Shown here: positions 52,837-61,451 of the stretch, one piece after another
Position numbering within the stretch: position 1 is the stretch's first letter
Layout: the number at the start of each line of letters is the position of its first letter
Assembly: GCF_000025885.1 (NCBI RefSeq)
Contig: NC_014011.1
Coordinates: 1,116,001-1,180,000, forward strand
Length of the DNA: 64,000 nt
Direction: 5' to 3'
Source: Aminobacterium colombiense DSM 12261
GTDB lineage: Bacteria; Synergistota; Synergistia; Synergistales; Aminobacteriaceae
Position numbers and translations under genes: made by a program
Notes under the pieces: model-generated
Seen by the model: the letters and a program-made list of their open reading frames with translations, nothing else
Databases searched by the model: none
What the model was told of the DNA's origin: nothing

Positions 52837-53964
52837 TCAACTTAACTCTTCCAACCAGTCCCCCCACCACTGCATCATCTCGCGACGCTGATCCAAATAC
52901 TCGGCGTGGTTGTACGCTGCCCGCACCGCATTCCGTTCTATATGGGCTAACTGGCGCTCAATTACATCAGATGGCCAGCCATTTTCATTTAAAATCGTAC
53001 TGGCCATTCCCCTGAATCCATGCGGCGTTATATCTTCGTTTTCAAACCCCATTGTTCTGAGGGCAATTCTTACCGTATTTTCACTCATGCAACGCCCATC
53101 GTTGCGAGCGGAAGGGAATAACCACTTCTGGTGGCCTGTAAATTGCTTGAGGCTTTCTATAGTTTCAATGCACTGACTGCAAAGAGGAACAATGTGCGGA
53201 CGTTTCATTTTCATCTTTTCCCCAGGGATTCTCCATTCGCTTTTATCCCAGTCTATTTCTGACCATTCCGCTGATCTTACCTCACCAGGGCGACAAAAGG
53301 TGTAAATTGAAAAGAAGAGCGCATGACGCACCACAATGCCACTGTACGCTTTCATACCTTGAATTAGGGCTCTTATACCTTCTTTGTCAGTTATCGTTGC
53401 ATGGTGGCGTACTGGGGCCTGTTTTAGCGCACCAGTAAGAGCTGAGGTGAGATCATTTTCGGCTCGACCTGTTGCAATAGCGTAACGAAAGACCTGCCCA
53501 ATTATTTGACGTACTCTGTGGGCCGTCTCAATTATTCCTGTTTCTTCGATGGATCGGCAAACGGAAAGTATTTTTGCAGAGGAAATATCCGATATGGAGA
53601 GATTACCCAAGGAAGGCCGTATAAATTTATTCAATCGCAACCGTATAACGCGGGCATACCCGGGAGCAAGCCGCCCATCAACCCTGTTTTCGAGCCATTC
53701 ATCTATTACAGTGTTGAAAGAATCTTCTGAAGAGGGGGTAAAGGAGGTTCGTAACTCAATATTTCTTAGACGGGCCTCACGTGCTGAAGTATCAGGGAAA
53801 CTGCCAAGAGATCTTCTTCTCTCTTTTCCATTCTCCCAAATGCGAGAAATCCAATATTTTTTCCCGCTTGGGCGGATTTCAAGAATCAGCCCATTGCCAT
53901 CAGAGATAGTATAAATCTTCTCTCTCGGCTTTGCCTGCCTGCATTGAAGCTCTGTTAATGCCAT
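52837..53964 (-). CDS. int: Prophage tyrosine integrase (P4 type)
   Basis: 375 residues from an ATG with GAGGTG six bases upstream. The N-terminal DUF4102-type domain has TISDGNGLILEIRPSGKKYW. Catalytic residues are Arg in TFCRPGEVRSAEW, HxxR in TPHGFRGM and Tyr in YNHAEYLDQRR. It lies beside attR, with arm-type motifs just upstream, and would direct integration into tRNA-Ile2. Confidence 0.95.
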   Translation of the reverse strand: MALTELQCRQAKPREKIYTISDGNGLILEIRPSGKKYWISRIWENGKERRRSLGSFPDTSAREARLRNIELRTSFTPSSEDSFNTVIDEWLENRVDGRLAPGYARVIRLRLNKFIRPSLGNLSISDISSAKILSVCRSIEETGIIETAHRVRQIIGQVFRYAIATGRAENDLTSALTGALKQAPVRHHATITDKEGIRALIQGMKAYSGIVVRHALFFSIYTFCRPGEVRSAEWSEIDWDKSEWRIPGEKMKMKRPHIVPLCSQCIETIESLKQFTGHQKWLFPSARNDGRCMSENTVRIALRTMGFENEDITPHGFRGMASTILNENGWPSDVIERQLAHIERNAVRAAYNHAEYLDQRREMMQWWGDWLEELS

Positions 53965-53977
53965 TTTGGTCACCTCA

Positions 53978-54017
53978 CCGTATAACAAAACTACGTTTTA
54001 TACGGTTCATTATACGG
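53978..54017. promoter_or_regulatory. Integrase arm-type motifs (right)
   Basis: TTATACGG at 53998-54005 and 54010-54017 (12-bp period, as at the left end) and an inverted copy at 53978-53985, all just upstream of int. They may also let the integrase control its own promoter. Confidence 0.7.
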
Positions 54018-54069
54018 TATTGATAAGAATAGATATAGGTTTATCGTATTATGAGAAGGTGCCAGAAAC

Positions 54070-54102
54070 AAGAAGAACCCCGTATTTTACGGGGTTCTTC
54101 TT
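54070..54102 (-). terminator. Phage-borne terminator after tRNA-Ile2
   Basis: A perfect 15-bp stem with a 3-base loop (AAGAAGAACCCCGTA / TACGGGGTTCTTCTT), 28 bases beyond the tRNA 3' end. The T-tract is weak (TTGTTTC). It separates the tRNA transcript from int. Confidence 0.7.
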
Positions 54103-54130
54103 CTCTATGAATACTTGATACTAATAGTCT

Positions 54131-54153
54131 TGGTGGGCCTACCTGGACTCGAA
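54131..54153. repeat. Right attachment site (attR core) inside the tRNA gene
   Basis: Identical to 15055-15077. It covers the CCA end, acceptor strand and part of the T-arm of tRNA-Ile2, so the tRNA stays whole after integration. Confidence 0.92.
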
Positions 54154-54207
54154 CCAGGAACCTTCCGGTTATGAGCCGGTGGCTCTAGCCACTTGAGCTA
54201 TAGGCCC
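54131..54207 (-). tRNA. tRNA-Ile2 (anticodon CAT, C34 modified to lysidine)
   Basis: The acceptor stem GGGCCTA pairs with TAGGCCC, with encoded CCA. The anticodon arm reads CCGGC-TCATAAC-CGG-type with anticodon CAT. C4-G69 and C5-G68 pairs are those used by TilS, so this is isoleucine rather than elongator methionine. tRNA-Met remains a weaker option. Confidence 0.88.
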
Positions 54208-54223
54208 TAAAAGAACGCTGACC

Positions 54224-54253
54224 ATTATACGCCCCTTCCCCCTCTAATTGCAA
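54224..54253 (-). promoter_or_regulatory. Promoter of tRNA-Ile2
   Basis: On the minus strand TTGCAA (54253-54248), an 18-base GC-rich spacer and TATAAT (54229-54224), ending 16 bases before the tRNA. Confidence 0.75.
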
Positions 54254-54314
54254 CCCCTGCTTCGTCAAAATTACCCTTTAGCAATTAAAAAGGGGGATTC
54301 CAGCCAAAGAGAAT

Positions 54315-54506
<192 letters not shown>

Positions 54507-54576
54507 TCACCTCCTCCTGAAGCAGGATTTTATATCAGGTCGATGCATGAGTCAAACTTTGTCCTCAAACTTATTT

Positions 54577-55368
54577 TCAAAAAGCCACTTCCGGAGTAGA
54601 CTTACCCATACTTTTCAGGCTGAATAAAGCTGTATAGTCAGACACAGCCTTTATCTCTGGTTCCGCAGAAGCAAGGAAAACTCCTATGCCGCATACTTCT
54701 GCGCCAAATTCTTTGGCAACAAGCAGCATCCCCGCCGCTGTGCTTCCGCCCCTCATAAAATCGTCAACTATCAAGACTCTGCTGCCACGTTCCAGTTGCT
54801 TTGTTCCCATATACATTGCTCTCACTTCCCCTGTTTTTGTCGGGAAATGAACGGCTACGGCAGAACCATCACTGGGACGGTTGCGGAACCGGCAAACTGC
54901 AAGGGGAACGCCGAGAGCATGGGCAGTAAAGAGCCCCAGAGGAATTCCCTTAACTTCAGTTGTCATAACGATATCAGGTTTCGTTGCCTGGAAATACGTC
55001 GCCATAATAAGCCCAAGACGTGACGCATAATAGGGATTAAACAGAATATCGCTGTAATAAATAAGCCCGCCGGGTAAAATTCGATCCTCTTGGGAAAGCA
55101 GGTCTTTGATCTCCAAAAAAAGCTGGCCTTTTACATTTTCAGACATAGAGGGGATAAATGAAGCTCCGCCTGTACGGCCTCTGTCTACCTGTATGCCCCC
55201 AAGACCTTCCTGGGTCAGCGCCGAATCAATCAGTACCACGTCATCACTTATAACAGTTTTTGAAACGCCAAAATCGTTCGAAAGAGCTGTGAGTGAAATT
55301 TGCCGAGACGGCGTTGTCAAAAAACGGCATACAGTCCTGATGAGACGTTCCGTTCTCTGTCCTTTCAA
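54577..55368 (-). CDS. purR: Purine regulator PurR (Bacillus type)
   Basis: 263 residues. A winged helix (ISLTALSNDFGVSKTVISDDV) precedes a phosphoribosyltransferase-like domain with the PRPP loop VLIVDDFMRGGSTAAGM. In Bacillus, PurR represses purine genes and PRPP relieves it. It overlaps the ispE stop as ATGA. The order veg-ispE-purR is the same as in Bacillus, which supports the call. Confidence 0.93.
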   Translation of the reverse strand: MKGQRTERLIRTVCRFLTTPSRQISLTALSNDFGVSKTVISDDVVLIDSALTQEGLGGIQVDRGRTGGASFIPSMSENVKGQLFLEIKDLLSQEDRILPGGLIYYSDILFNPYYASRLGLIMATYFQATKPDIVMTTEVKGIPLGLFTAHALGVPLAVCRFRNRPSDGSAVAVHFPTKTGEVRAMYMGTKQLERGSRVLIVDDFMRGGSTAAGMLLVAKEFGAEVCGIGVFLASAEPEIKAVSDYTALFSLKSMGKSTPEVAF

Positions 55369-56240
55369 CGATCATCACTCCAAAATAAGATTTGTTGGAT
55401 CCATTCCATCTTTTCAAATTGTGAGAGCTTAACCGGTTTACCATTTGCCGGGAACAAGGCGAAAACACTGCTTCCGCTGCCAGACAACCCATAGCCCAAT
55501 GCATTGGAACTCTCACATTCATTAAAAAAAGCTTCATATTCAGGATGTTGTTCCGCCAGCCAAGGATAAAAATCATTGGGTAGAAACCCTACATTTTCTC
55601 CCCTCAGAAGACTTTGGTAGATTTTTTCCACCTCTGCCAGGCCAGTCCACTCATTACAGGGGAAACTGCCCCCCTTATCCACTCCGTAAAAGGCATCTAC
55701 ACCTGCGTAGGCAAGGGACGTAGACACCCCCCACCCAGGGATGGCGACAACTATCTGCATGGGCGGCAACGGCCCTCTGCAAGCTGATTTTTCTCCTTTT
55801 CCCACAACAAGGGAAAGGAAAGATCTGCTGTAAAGGAAGGAAACATCTGAACCGATCTTTTCAAGAATATCGGAAGTCACTTCGCTTCCTTCGAAAAGCC
55901 GAGCCCATCGCAAGAAAGAAGCCGCATTGCCGCTTCCAGCCCCCAACCCTGTTCCAGGCGGGATCTGCTTAGCGAGGGCAACATGTAAACCAGGAAGACT
56001 CCATCCTTTACTTTCAAGACACTCTATTGTCTTTTCTACAATATTTTTCCCATCTATGACGATATGGCCAGTTGTGGCAATTTCCCTGACATTATTATCT
56101 TTATATGTAGAAATTGTCAATGACTCCATCGCCGGTAAACGTAAAAACAGGGAGACCAGGTTATGATAGCCATCTCCCCTTTTTTCTGTAATTCTCAAGG
56201 TGAGGTTTAATTTCCCATCAGAAGAAAGGGTATATTGCAT
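55365..56240 (-). CDS. ispE: 4-diphosphocytidyl-2-C-methyl-D-erythritol kinase
   Basis: 291 residues from an ATG with GGAGG eight bases upstream; the upstream frame would run through the veg terminator. It acts in the MEP pathway of isoprenoid synthesis. GHMP-kinase motifs are KLNLTLRITEKRGDGYHNL and PPGTGLGAGSGNAA (ATP loop), and GYGLSGSGSSVFALF near the end. Confidence 0.94.
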   Translation of the reverse strand: MQYTLSSDGKLNLTLRITEKRGDGYHNLVSLFLRLPAMESLTISTYKDNNVREIATTGHIVIDGKNIVEKTIECLESKGWSLPGLHVALAKQIPPGTGLGAGSGNAASFLRWARLFEGSEVTSDILEKIGSDVSFLYSRSFLSLVVGKGEKSACRGPLPPMQIVVAIPGWGVSTSLAYAGVDAFYGVDKGGSFPCNEWTGLAEVEKIYQSLLRGENVGFLPNDFYPWLAEQHPEYEAFFNECESSNALGYGLSGSGSSVFALFPANGKPVKLSQFEKMEWIQQILFWSDDR

Positions 56241-56278
56241 ATTATCGACCTCCATATCCCACAGCAGGCAAAAAAATA

Positions 56279-56301
56279 CCCCGGCGTGTTGAACGCCAGG
56301 G
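56279..56301 (-). terminator. Terminator after veg
   Basis: On the minus strand CCCTGGCGT and ACGCCGGGG pair around TTCAAC with one mismatch, followed by TATTTTTTT. Confidence 0.85.
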
Positions 56302-56323
56302 TTTTGTTGCATTACAAGGTTTA

Positions 56324-56563
56324 TTATGTATTGTTACCGGACATAGGCTCTAATTCTACTTCTTTTGTTAGTAGTTCCGCATAACTGAACGAAACCTTAC
56401 TGTCTTGAGACTCCACATAGAGGGTAAATAGATTCGGATAAACCTCAAGAACAACTCCCTGTTTCTCTTCAATTTTGCGACGTCCTTTGGATGTCCGGTA
56501 CTTCACGCGCATTCCCTTGTACAATGCTACTTGCTCACGAATTGAGGCAAGATTTCCAGCCAT
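56324..56563 (-). CDS. veg: Veg-like protein
   Basis: 79 residues. SIREQVALYKGMRVKYRTSKGRRKIEEKQGVVLEVYPNLFTLYV matches the Veg family, a small SH3-like protein tied to biofilm gene control in Bacillus. It is followed by ispE and purR as in Bacillus. It has its own terminator. Confidence 0.9.
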   Translation of the reverse strand: MAGNLASIREQVALYKGMRVKYRTSKGRRKIEEKQGVVLEVYPNLFTLYVESQDSKVSFSYAELLTKEVELEPMSGNNT

Positions 56564-56659
56564 CCAGGGTCACCTCTATTATAAATAAGTTTCACGAATT
56601 ATAACACAAAAATGCAAAAAACACAAACAATATGGCTGGAGTCTTGCAATTTTGTTACC

Positions 56660-58600
56660 TTATTTTTGACTTTTTTGTTCCAGTTTATGAAGAAGCAAGA
56701 CTCGTTTCTCCCCCACTCGACGAGTATACCCCCTGGCATCCAAATACTCGAGAAGGGGAAGAACGAATTTTCTGCTGCTTCCAGTTATATCACGAACTGC
56801 AGCGATAGTGATGTCATCTTTGATCTCTTTAACAATTGTAATAAACTTCTCCTCTACATCTTTCGCCAAAACAAACTTTCCGCCAATAACGAAGGCCTCC
56901 CCCCGTTCCCGTAAATCCTTCAAGAAAAGAGAGAATTCCTTTTCTCCCATGGAAAGACCATGCTGCAGCTCATCTATAAGGGGCAGCTGAAATTCAAGGT
57001 TCCCGCAAAAAATCTTGAACTCGTCAAGCTTTTTAAAGAAAGCGCTGTCGTCCTGAGGAACAAAATCAGGCAAGCGCATCATGTTGCTATCAATAACAAA
57101 AATATTTTTCTGCGCCATGAAGTCGATCAACAAACGAGCCGTTTTTCTCTCTATACTTTTAAGGGGGCCAGTAAGTATATCGTCGATCATTGCGCCAGCC
57201 TGGTGAGGGCGTTCTTCGTGAAATGCTTTCAAGAAGGCAGCAATATCATGCTGGTAGTGGGCGAAGGTATCCTGAGACATATAGCAATCCACCCCCGAGG
57301 CCAGCAGAACTATCTTGTTATCCTTTTGCAGCTGACGAGCCATTTCGTCCACATCAGCGGGAAGTTCCTGCAAATCCACAAGGATATTTTCTCTGGAAAT
57401 GCTTCCATGGAAACGCACCAGAATTTCCATTCTTTCTTTTGGCCCCTTTGCGTCACGCAACTCTTCAAGACACTGTTTATAAGCACCTTTAGCCCCTTTC
57501 CCCTTGGGTTTTTTACCGTAAGCAAAGAGGATTCTTCCGCCGCCGATGGTTACCAGCGGACTGTAGAAACGAATGACAAATCGCTGATCTATGGTGGCCA
57601 CAACGCCTTCTTCCATAACCAATTGAGCAACAGCTGATTCCCCAGGTAAAAGAGACGTTTTATCAAAAAGTGAAACCCGGGCAATCACATCAGCCGTCCC
57701 AACATGAAGGCGTACCCGCTGCCAATGCTTTAAGGGTTCCGAAAAGGAGGTGAGAAGAGAAAGTTCAACATCGAAACATCTGGTCTCTCTGTAAACATCA
57801 CGGGCACAAACTACATCTCCACGAATCAGCTCATCTAAAGAAACGCCCGACAGACTCATGGCTACACGCTGGCCAGCCCAGGCAACATCCACAGTATGAC
57901 TGTGCACCTGTACACTTCGAACCCGTACATCCTGATCTGCGGGAAGAATTGAAACTTCCATCCCGGGCCCTACTTGCCCCTTATAGGCCGTACCGGTAAC
58001 GACCGTTCCAAAGCCTGAAATGGGAAAGGCCCTGTCTATGGGCATAAAAAAAGGTCCCCGCCTTGTACGAGGCTGAACCCTATCTATTAATTTAGCTAAT
58101 TCCTCCATAAGAAGGGGAATATTTTTATTTGTCACTGATGAAACGGGGACTACCACCTTCCCCTCAAGAAAAGTACCTTGCACAAAATCAGTAACGTCGG
58201 CAATAGCAAGCTCCAAAAGCTCTTCATCAACCAGATCAGCCTTAGAAATGACAATGACTCCGTCATGCACTCCAAGAAGATTGAGAATGGCCAAATGCTC
58301 TCGTGTCTGGGGCATAACTCCCTCATCTGCAGCCACAACAAGCATAACGGCATCAATGCCTGACGCGCCGGCCACCATTTGACGAATAAACTTCTCATGT
58401 CCTGGCACATCTACTATGCTCACAACGCGGCCATCATGAAGCTTAAGAGGGGCAAAGCCCAATTCTATGGTTATGCCTCTCTTTTTCTCTTCGTTCAGCC
58501 TATCACAACTTACCCCCGTCAGCGCCTTTACCAGAGTAGTCTTTCCGTGATCGATATGGCCGGCTGTCCCTAGAACGAGAGATATTTCCTTCTCATTCAC
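56660..58600 (-). CDS. selB: Selenocysteine-specific elongation factor SelB
   Basis: 646 residues. GTPase motifs are GHIDHGKT (14-21), RGITIELGF, DVPGHEKF and SKAD. EF-Tu-like beta domains follow (PIDRAFPISGFGTVVTGTAY). The last 250 residues are the winged-helix repeats that bind the SECIS hairpin. It delivers Sec-tRNA to UGA. It overlaps selA by 8 bases, so the two are co-translated. Confidence 0.97.
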   Translation of the reverse strand: MNEKEISLVLGTAGHIDHGKTTLVKALTGVSCDRLNEEKKRGITIELGFAPLKLHDGRVVSIVDVPGHEKFIRQMVAGASGIDAVMLVVAADEGVMPQTREHLAILNLLGVHDGVIVISKADLVDEELLELAIADVTDFVQGTFLEGKVVVPVSSVTNKNIPLLMEELAKLIDRVQPRTRRGPFFMPIDRAFPISGFGTVVTGTAYKGQVGPGMEVSILPADQDVRVRSVQVHSHTVDVAWAGQRVAMSLSGVSLDELIRGDVVCARDVYRETRCFDVELSLLTSFSEPLKHWQRVRLHVGTADVIARVSLFDKTSLLPGESAVAQLVMEEGVVATIDQRFVIRFYSPLVTIGGGRILFAYGKKPKGKGAKGAYKQCLEELRDAKGPKERMEILVRFHGSISRENILVDLQELPADVDEMARQLQKDNKIVLLASGVDCYMSQDTFAHYQHDIAAFLKAFHEERPHQAGAMIDDILTGPLKSIERKTARLLIDFMAQKNIFVIDSNMMRLPDFVPQDDSAFFKKLDEFKIFCGNLEFQLPLIDELQHGLSMGEKEFSLFLKDLRERGEAFVIGGKFVLAKDVEEKFITIVKEIKDDITIAAVRDITGSSRKFVLPLLEYLDARGYTRRVGEKRVLLLHKLEQKSQK

Positions 58601-60026
58601 CTTTCTTCACCTCCAGCAGCCACGCCAGCCCCTGAAGAATCCGCTCATCATCTTTGTCCATCAGAGTCCTCACATGAAAGATCAGAGAGTCTTCACTGGC
58701 TCCCGCAACTATAGGCATCTCTGCCTGACGCAACAGGGTCTGAAGAGTGCCGGCACTTCCAATGTGTTGAATTTTCAATGCCACCCCATATCCTTTAAGC
58801 CTGGTTACCGGGAAGGCCCCCCCGCCAACAGCATCGTTTACTTCGACCACGGCTGGCTCCAGATGGGGAAAGGTTTTTTTGATCTTACGGCGTAGAGCCT
58901 GGGCTTTTTTCCTGAGATCTTCCACCTTTAATGTAAGCATGCTCAATGTGGGAATTTCATTCCATCGCCCCTGCAAATACATTCGAAGAACTTTTTCAAA
59001 GGCGGCCAGCGTCATCTTGTCTACACGCAACGCACGCAAAAGAGGATAGGTGCGAAGTCTGTCAATGAGGCTTTTTTTGCCCACAACCGCTCCTATTTGG
59101 GGACCTCCCAGCATCTTGTCTCCTGAAAAGGTGACGAGATCCACTCCCGCCATAATACAATCCTTTACAGTGGGTTCTCCGCAAAGTCCCCACGGAGAAA
59201 GGTCTATAAGAACCCCGCTTCCCAAATCCTCCATAAAGATTACGTTTTTTTCCTGGGCCAAATGGCTCAGTTCTTCCCGAGGCACAGAGGAAGTGAACCC
59301 CTCGATTCTGAAGTTTGAAGGGTGCACCTTCAGTACCATGGATGTTTCATCTGTAAATGCCTGCCCATAGTCTTTCAGATGGGTACGGTTTGTAGCGCCA
59401 ACTTCTACTAACCTAGCCCCTGAAAAGGCCATAATATCCGGGATTCTGAAGGAACCACCTATCTCCACCAGTTCTCCCCGTGAAACAATAACTTCTTTTT
59501 CCCTTGCCAGAGCCGCCAGGCATAAAAGGACAGCTCCCGCATTATTATTCACAACAACAGCAGCTTCTGCGCCTGTAAACTGACAAAGGAGCCATTCTAC
59601 ATGGGCGTTACGCTGCCCTCTTTTGCCTTCTTTTAGATCAAACTCAAGGGTGTTATAGCGCGCCGCAACCTGACAAACTGCTTCCACGGCCTCAATAGGC
59701 AGGCAGGAGCGTCCCAGATTAGTGTGCACAACCACCCCAGTGGCGTTCACTATAGGCTGTAAACTGAGAGCAACTCGCCCTTTCAAAACAGCAATTGCTC
59801 TTTGATTAATTCCGTCTATGGATGTTTCTACTGCTTCGTCATGGAGAACGGCTTTTCGCGTTTCCGCCAAAATAGAAGAAAACACATTTTTAACCATTTC
59901 TCGCCCCAGCTGCTCCTCGTAAAAAAGAACCCATGGCTCACTCAGCAACTCGTCCATTGCGGGAAGATTTTTTAAAATTTTGTTCTTATTTGATTCCACC
60001 GCAGCTCCCTGCCTTCCTAATGGCAT
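58593..60026 (-). CDS. selA: L-seryl-tRNA(Sec) selenium transferase
   Basis: 477 residues. PLP enzyme that turns seryl-tRNA(Sec) into selenocysteyl-tRNA using selenophosphate. The lysine for PLP is K304 in TFSGDKMLGGPQIG. LQPIVNATGVVVHTNLGRS is another family signature. The start has AAAGG upstream. Divergent from yedF across 198 bases with no tRNA-Sec seen there. Confidence 0.97.
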   Translation of the reverse strand: MPLGRQGAAVESNKNKILKNLPAMDELLSEPWVLFYEEQLGREMVKNVFSSILAETRKAVLHDEAVETSIDGINQRAIAVLKGRVALSLQPIVNATGVVVHTNLGRSCLPIEAVEAVCQVAARYNTLEFDLKEGKRGQRNAHVEWLLCQFTGAEAAVVVNNNAGAVLLCLAALAREKEVIVSRGELVEIGGSFRIPDIMAFSGARLVEVGATNRTHLKDYGQAFTDETSMVLKVHPSNFRIEGFTSSVPREELSHLAQEKNVIFMEDLGSGVLIDLSPWGLCGEPTVKDCIMAGVDLVTFSGDKMLGGPQIGAVVGKKSLIDRLRTYPLLRALRVDKMTLAAFEKVLRMYLQGRWNEIPTLSMLTLKVEDLRKKAQALRRKIKKTFPHLEPAVVEVNDAVGGGAFPVTRLKGYGVALKIQHIGSAGTLQTLLRQAEMPIVAGASEDSLIFHVRTLMDKDDERILQGLAWLLEVKKGE

Positions 60027-60224
60027 CGTCTATGCCTTTCATCTATAAACTAGAAAAAAACAAGAGAATGGGATACATTATAATTATTATTCCTAAAAAC
60101 TGTATCGCTCTCTATATAGGCACTATTCTAACCGATAATGAAGATTAACCGCGCAAGGAGGCAAACATAAATTCATAAAGCTTCCCTTGCCGCAGCCCAT
60201 ATAACAAGAATGGAGGAAACAACA

Positions 60225-60812
60225 ATGACAAAGAAAATTGATGCCCGAGGAAAAGCATGCCCCCAGCCGGTCATGATGACTAAGGAGGCCGTAGAAAAAG
60301 GAGAAAGGGACCTTGTTATTTATCTTGACAACCCTGTAGCCGCATCGAATGTACAGCGTTTTCTTTCAAAACAGGGATTTTCCATGTCCCTCCGGGATGA
60401 AGAAGGCCACATAATTATAGAAGCCAAGGCACAGGGGAACCTTTCTCCTGTTCCTACCCTAGTACAAGCCCAGGACAACAAAACAGCGATTTTGATCACC
60501 CGAATCATTCTGGGCGGAAAAGACGCAGAGCTTGGAGAAGTTCTCATCAAAGGCTTTTTAGGAACTCTTGCCCAGCTCGAAGTTCCACCTGCATCCATAG
60601 CCCTTATGAACGAAGGCGTTAAGCTTGCCAACAAAGGAACACCCACATGCGAGCACCTTCAAGAAATAGCAGCAAAGGGAACGACAGTGCTCGTGTGCGG
60701 CACATGTACCAATCATTTTGGAATAACGGATAACGTTGGCGTAGGCACTATTTCAAACATGTTTGAAATCACTGACACTCTGCTTAAAGCCGCAAAAGTA
60801 ATATCCTTTTAG
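60225..60812 (+). CDS. yedF: Selenium metabolism protein YedF
   Basis: 195 residues from an ATG with GGAGG eight bases upstream. The TusA-like domain (IDARGKACPQPVMMTKEA, Cys12) is followed by a DsrE-like domain with VLVCGTCTNHFGI. This two-domain form occurs in selenium-using bacteria next to sel genes. It probably handles reactive selenium or sulfur; the exact reaction is unknown. It is divergent from selA. Confidence 0.92.
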   Translation: MTKKIDARGKACPQPVMMTKEAVEKGERDLVIYLDNPVAASNVQRFLSKQGFSMSLRDEEGHIIIEAKAQGNLSPVPTLVQAQDNKTAILITRIILGGKDAELGEVLIKGFLGTLAQLEVPPASIALMNEGVKLANKGTPTCEHLQEIAAKGTTVLVCGTCTNHFGITDNVGVGTISNMFEITDTLLKAAKVISF

Positions 60813-60837
60813 AGTTGCCTGATCATCCAGCATTGCT

Positions 60838-61410
60838 TTAGAGCCGTAACGGAAGAGAGCTGAACACCATGTTTAAAAGAAGGGACGCGGCCTCTTCCGT
60901 ATTTTTTTCTGGAGTGAGAGCTTCAAATAAATCTTTGTACTTCTCGACCTCCGGAACATAAACGATCTCGAAATCTTCACCAGTCTCGTCTCTGCTCGTA
61001 TGAGGGGCTGTTTCATCAAAAATAACCAGCCAGCCGGGAAAGGTTATGCCCATAACCGCCCAATCCATTTCGGGAACTTCTGTCAATGGGCCCAACACTG
61101 TGGATGATTTATGGACAAGCTCGTCGTTCTCCAGCCATACTCCTAGTTTTTCCGCTTCATTCCCCACCAATAGAACGAGGAGTCCACTTTGATCATCCGC
61201 CGCATAAACTCTCAACATGTTTTTTATGCAATACACATAGGATGATGACACCTCAGATACGTAATCGAGATAGTTCCTGAGATCTTTCTCCACTTCCAAC
61301 TCATAGCCTTTGGGCGGCCTGGTTTTTTCTGCATAAAACCGGGGGATCTCAAATAAGAGATGTTGAAATAAGTCTTCGTTAGCGTTAGAAAATTTCAGCA
61401 ACCAATACAC
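60838..61410 (-). CDS. Uncharacterised cytosolic protein
   Basis: 190 residues, acidic, no signal or membrane segment. Segments such as GPLTEVPEMDWAVMGITFPGWLVIFDE suggest a mixed alpha/beta fold. It follows hemW by 41 bases and is convergent with yedF. I do not recognise a family. Confidence 0.75.
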   Translation of the reverse strand: MYWLLKFSNANEDLFQHLLFEIPRFYAEKTRPPKGYELEVEKDLRNYLDYVSEVSSSYVYCIKNMLRVYAADDQSGLLVLLVGNEAEKLGVWLENDELVHKSSTVLGPLTEVPEMDWAVMGITFPGWLVIFDETAPHTSRDETGEDFEIVYVPEVEKYKDLFEALTPEKNTEEAASLLLNMVFSSLPLRL

Positions 61411-61451
61411 TGTCCTCTTCCTTCCTTCCTAAACTTATTGTATTTTTGGAG

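Larger units (their letters stand above)
15055..54153. mobile_element. 39-kb prophage (contractile tail, lambda-type head) integrated at tRNA-Ile2
   Basis: The element is bounded by a 23-bp direct repeat (15055-15077 and 54131-54153) equal to the 3' end of tRNA-Ile2. It encodes a tyrosine integrase next to the right repeat, a divergent repressor switch, replication genes, terminase, portal, capsid, a full P2-type tail and lysis genes. No structural gene looks broken unless the TGA in the PAAR gene is a true nonsense codon, so the prophage may be intact. Confidence 0.95.

Noticed and set aside
54131-54207. Calling the CAT tRNA as elongator tRNA-Met
   Set aside because: The acceptor stem carries the C4-G69 and C5-G68 pairs used for lysidine formation, and the rest resembles known tRNA-Ile2 sequences more than tRNA-Met.
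60027-60224. tRNA-Sec (selC) between selA and yedF
   Set aside because: I looked for a long acceptor/T-arm tRNA with anticodon TCA and found no clover-leaf in this gap.
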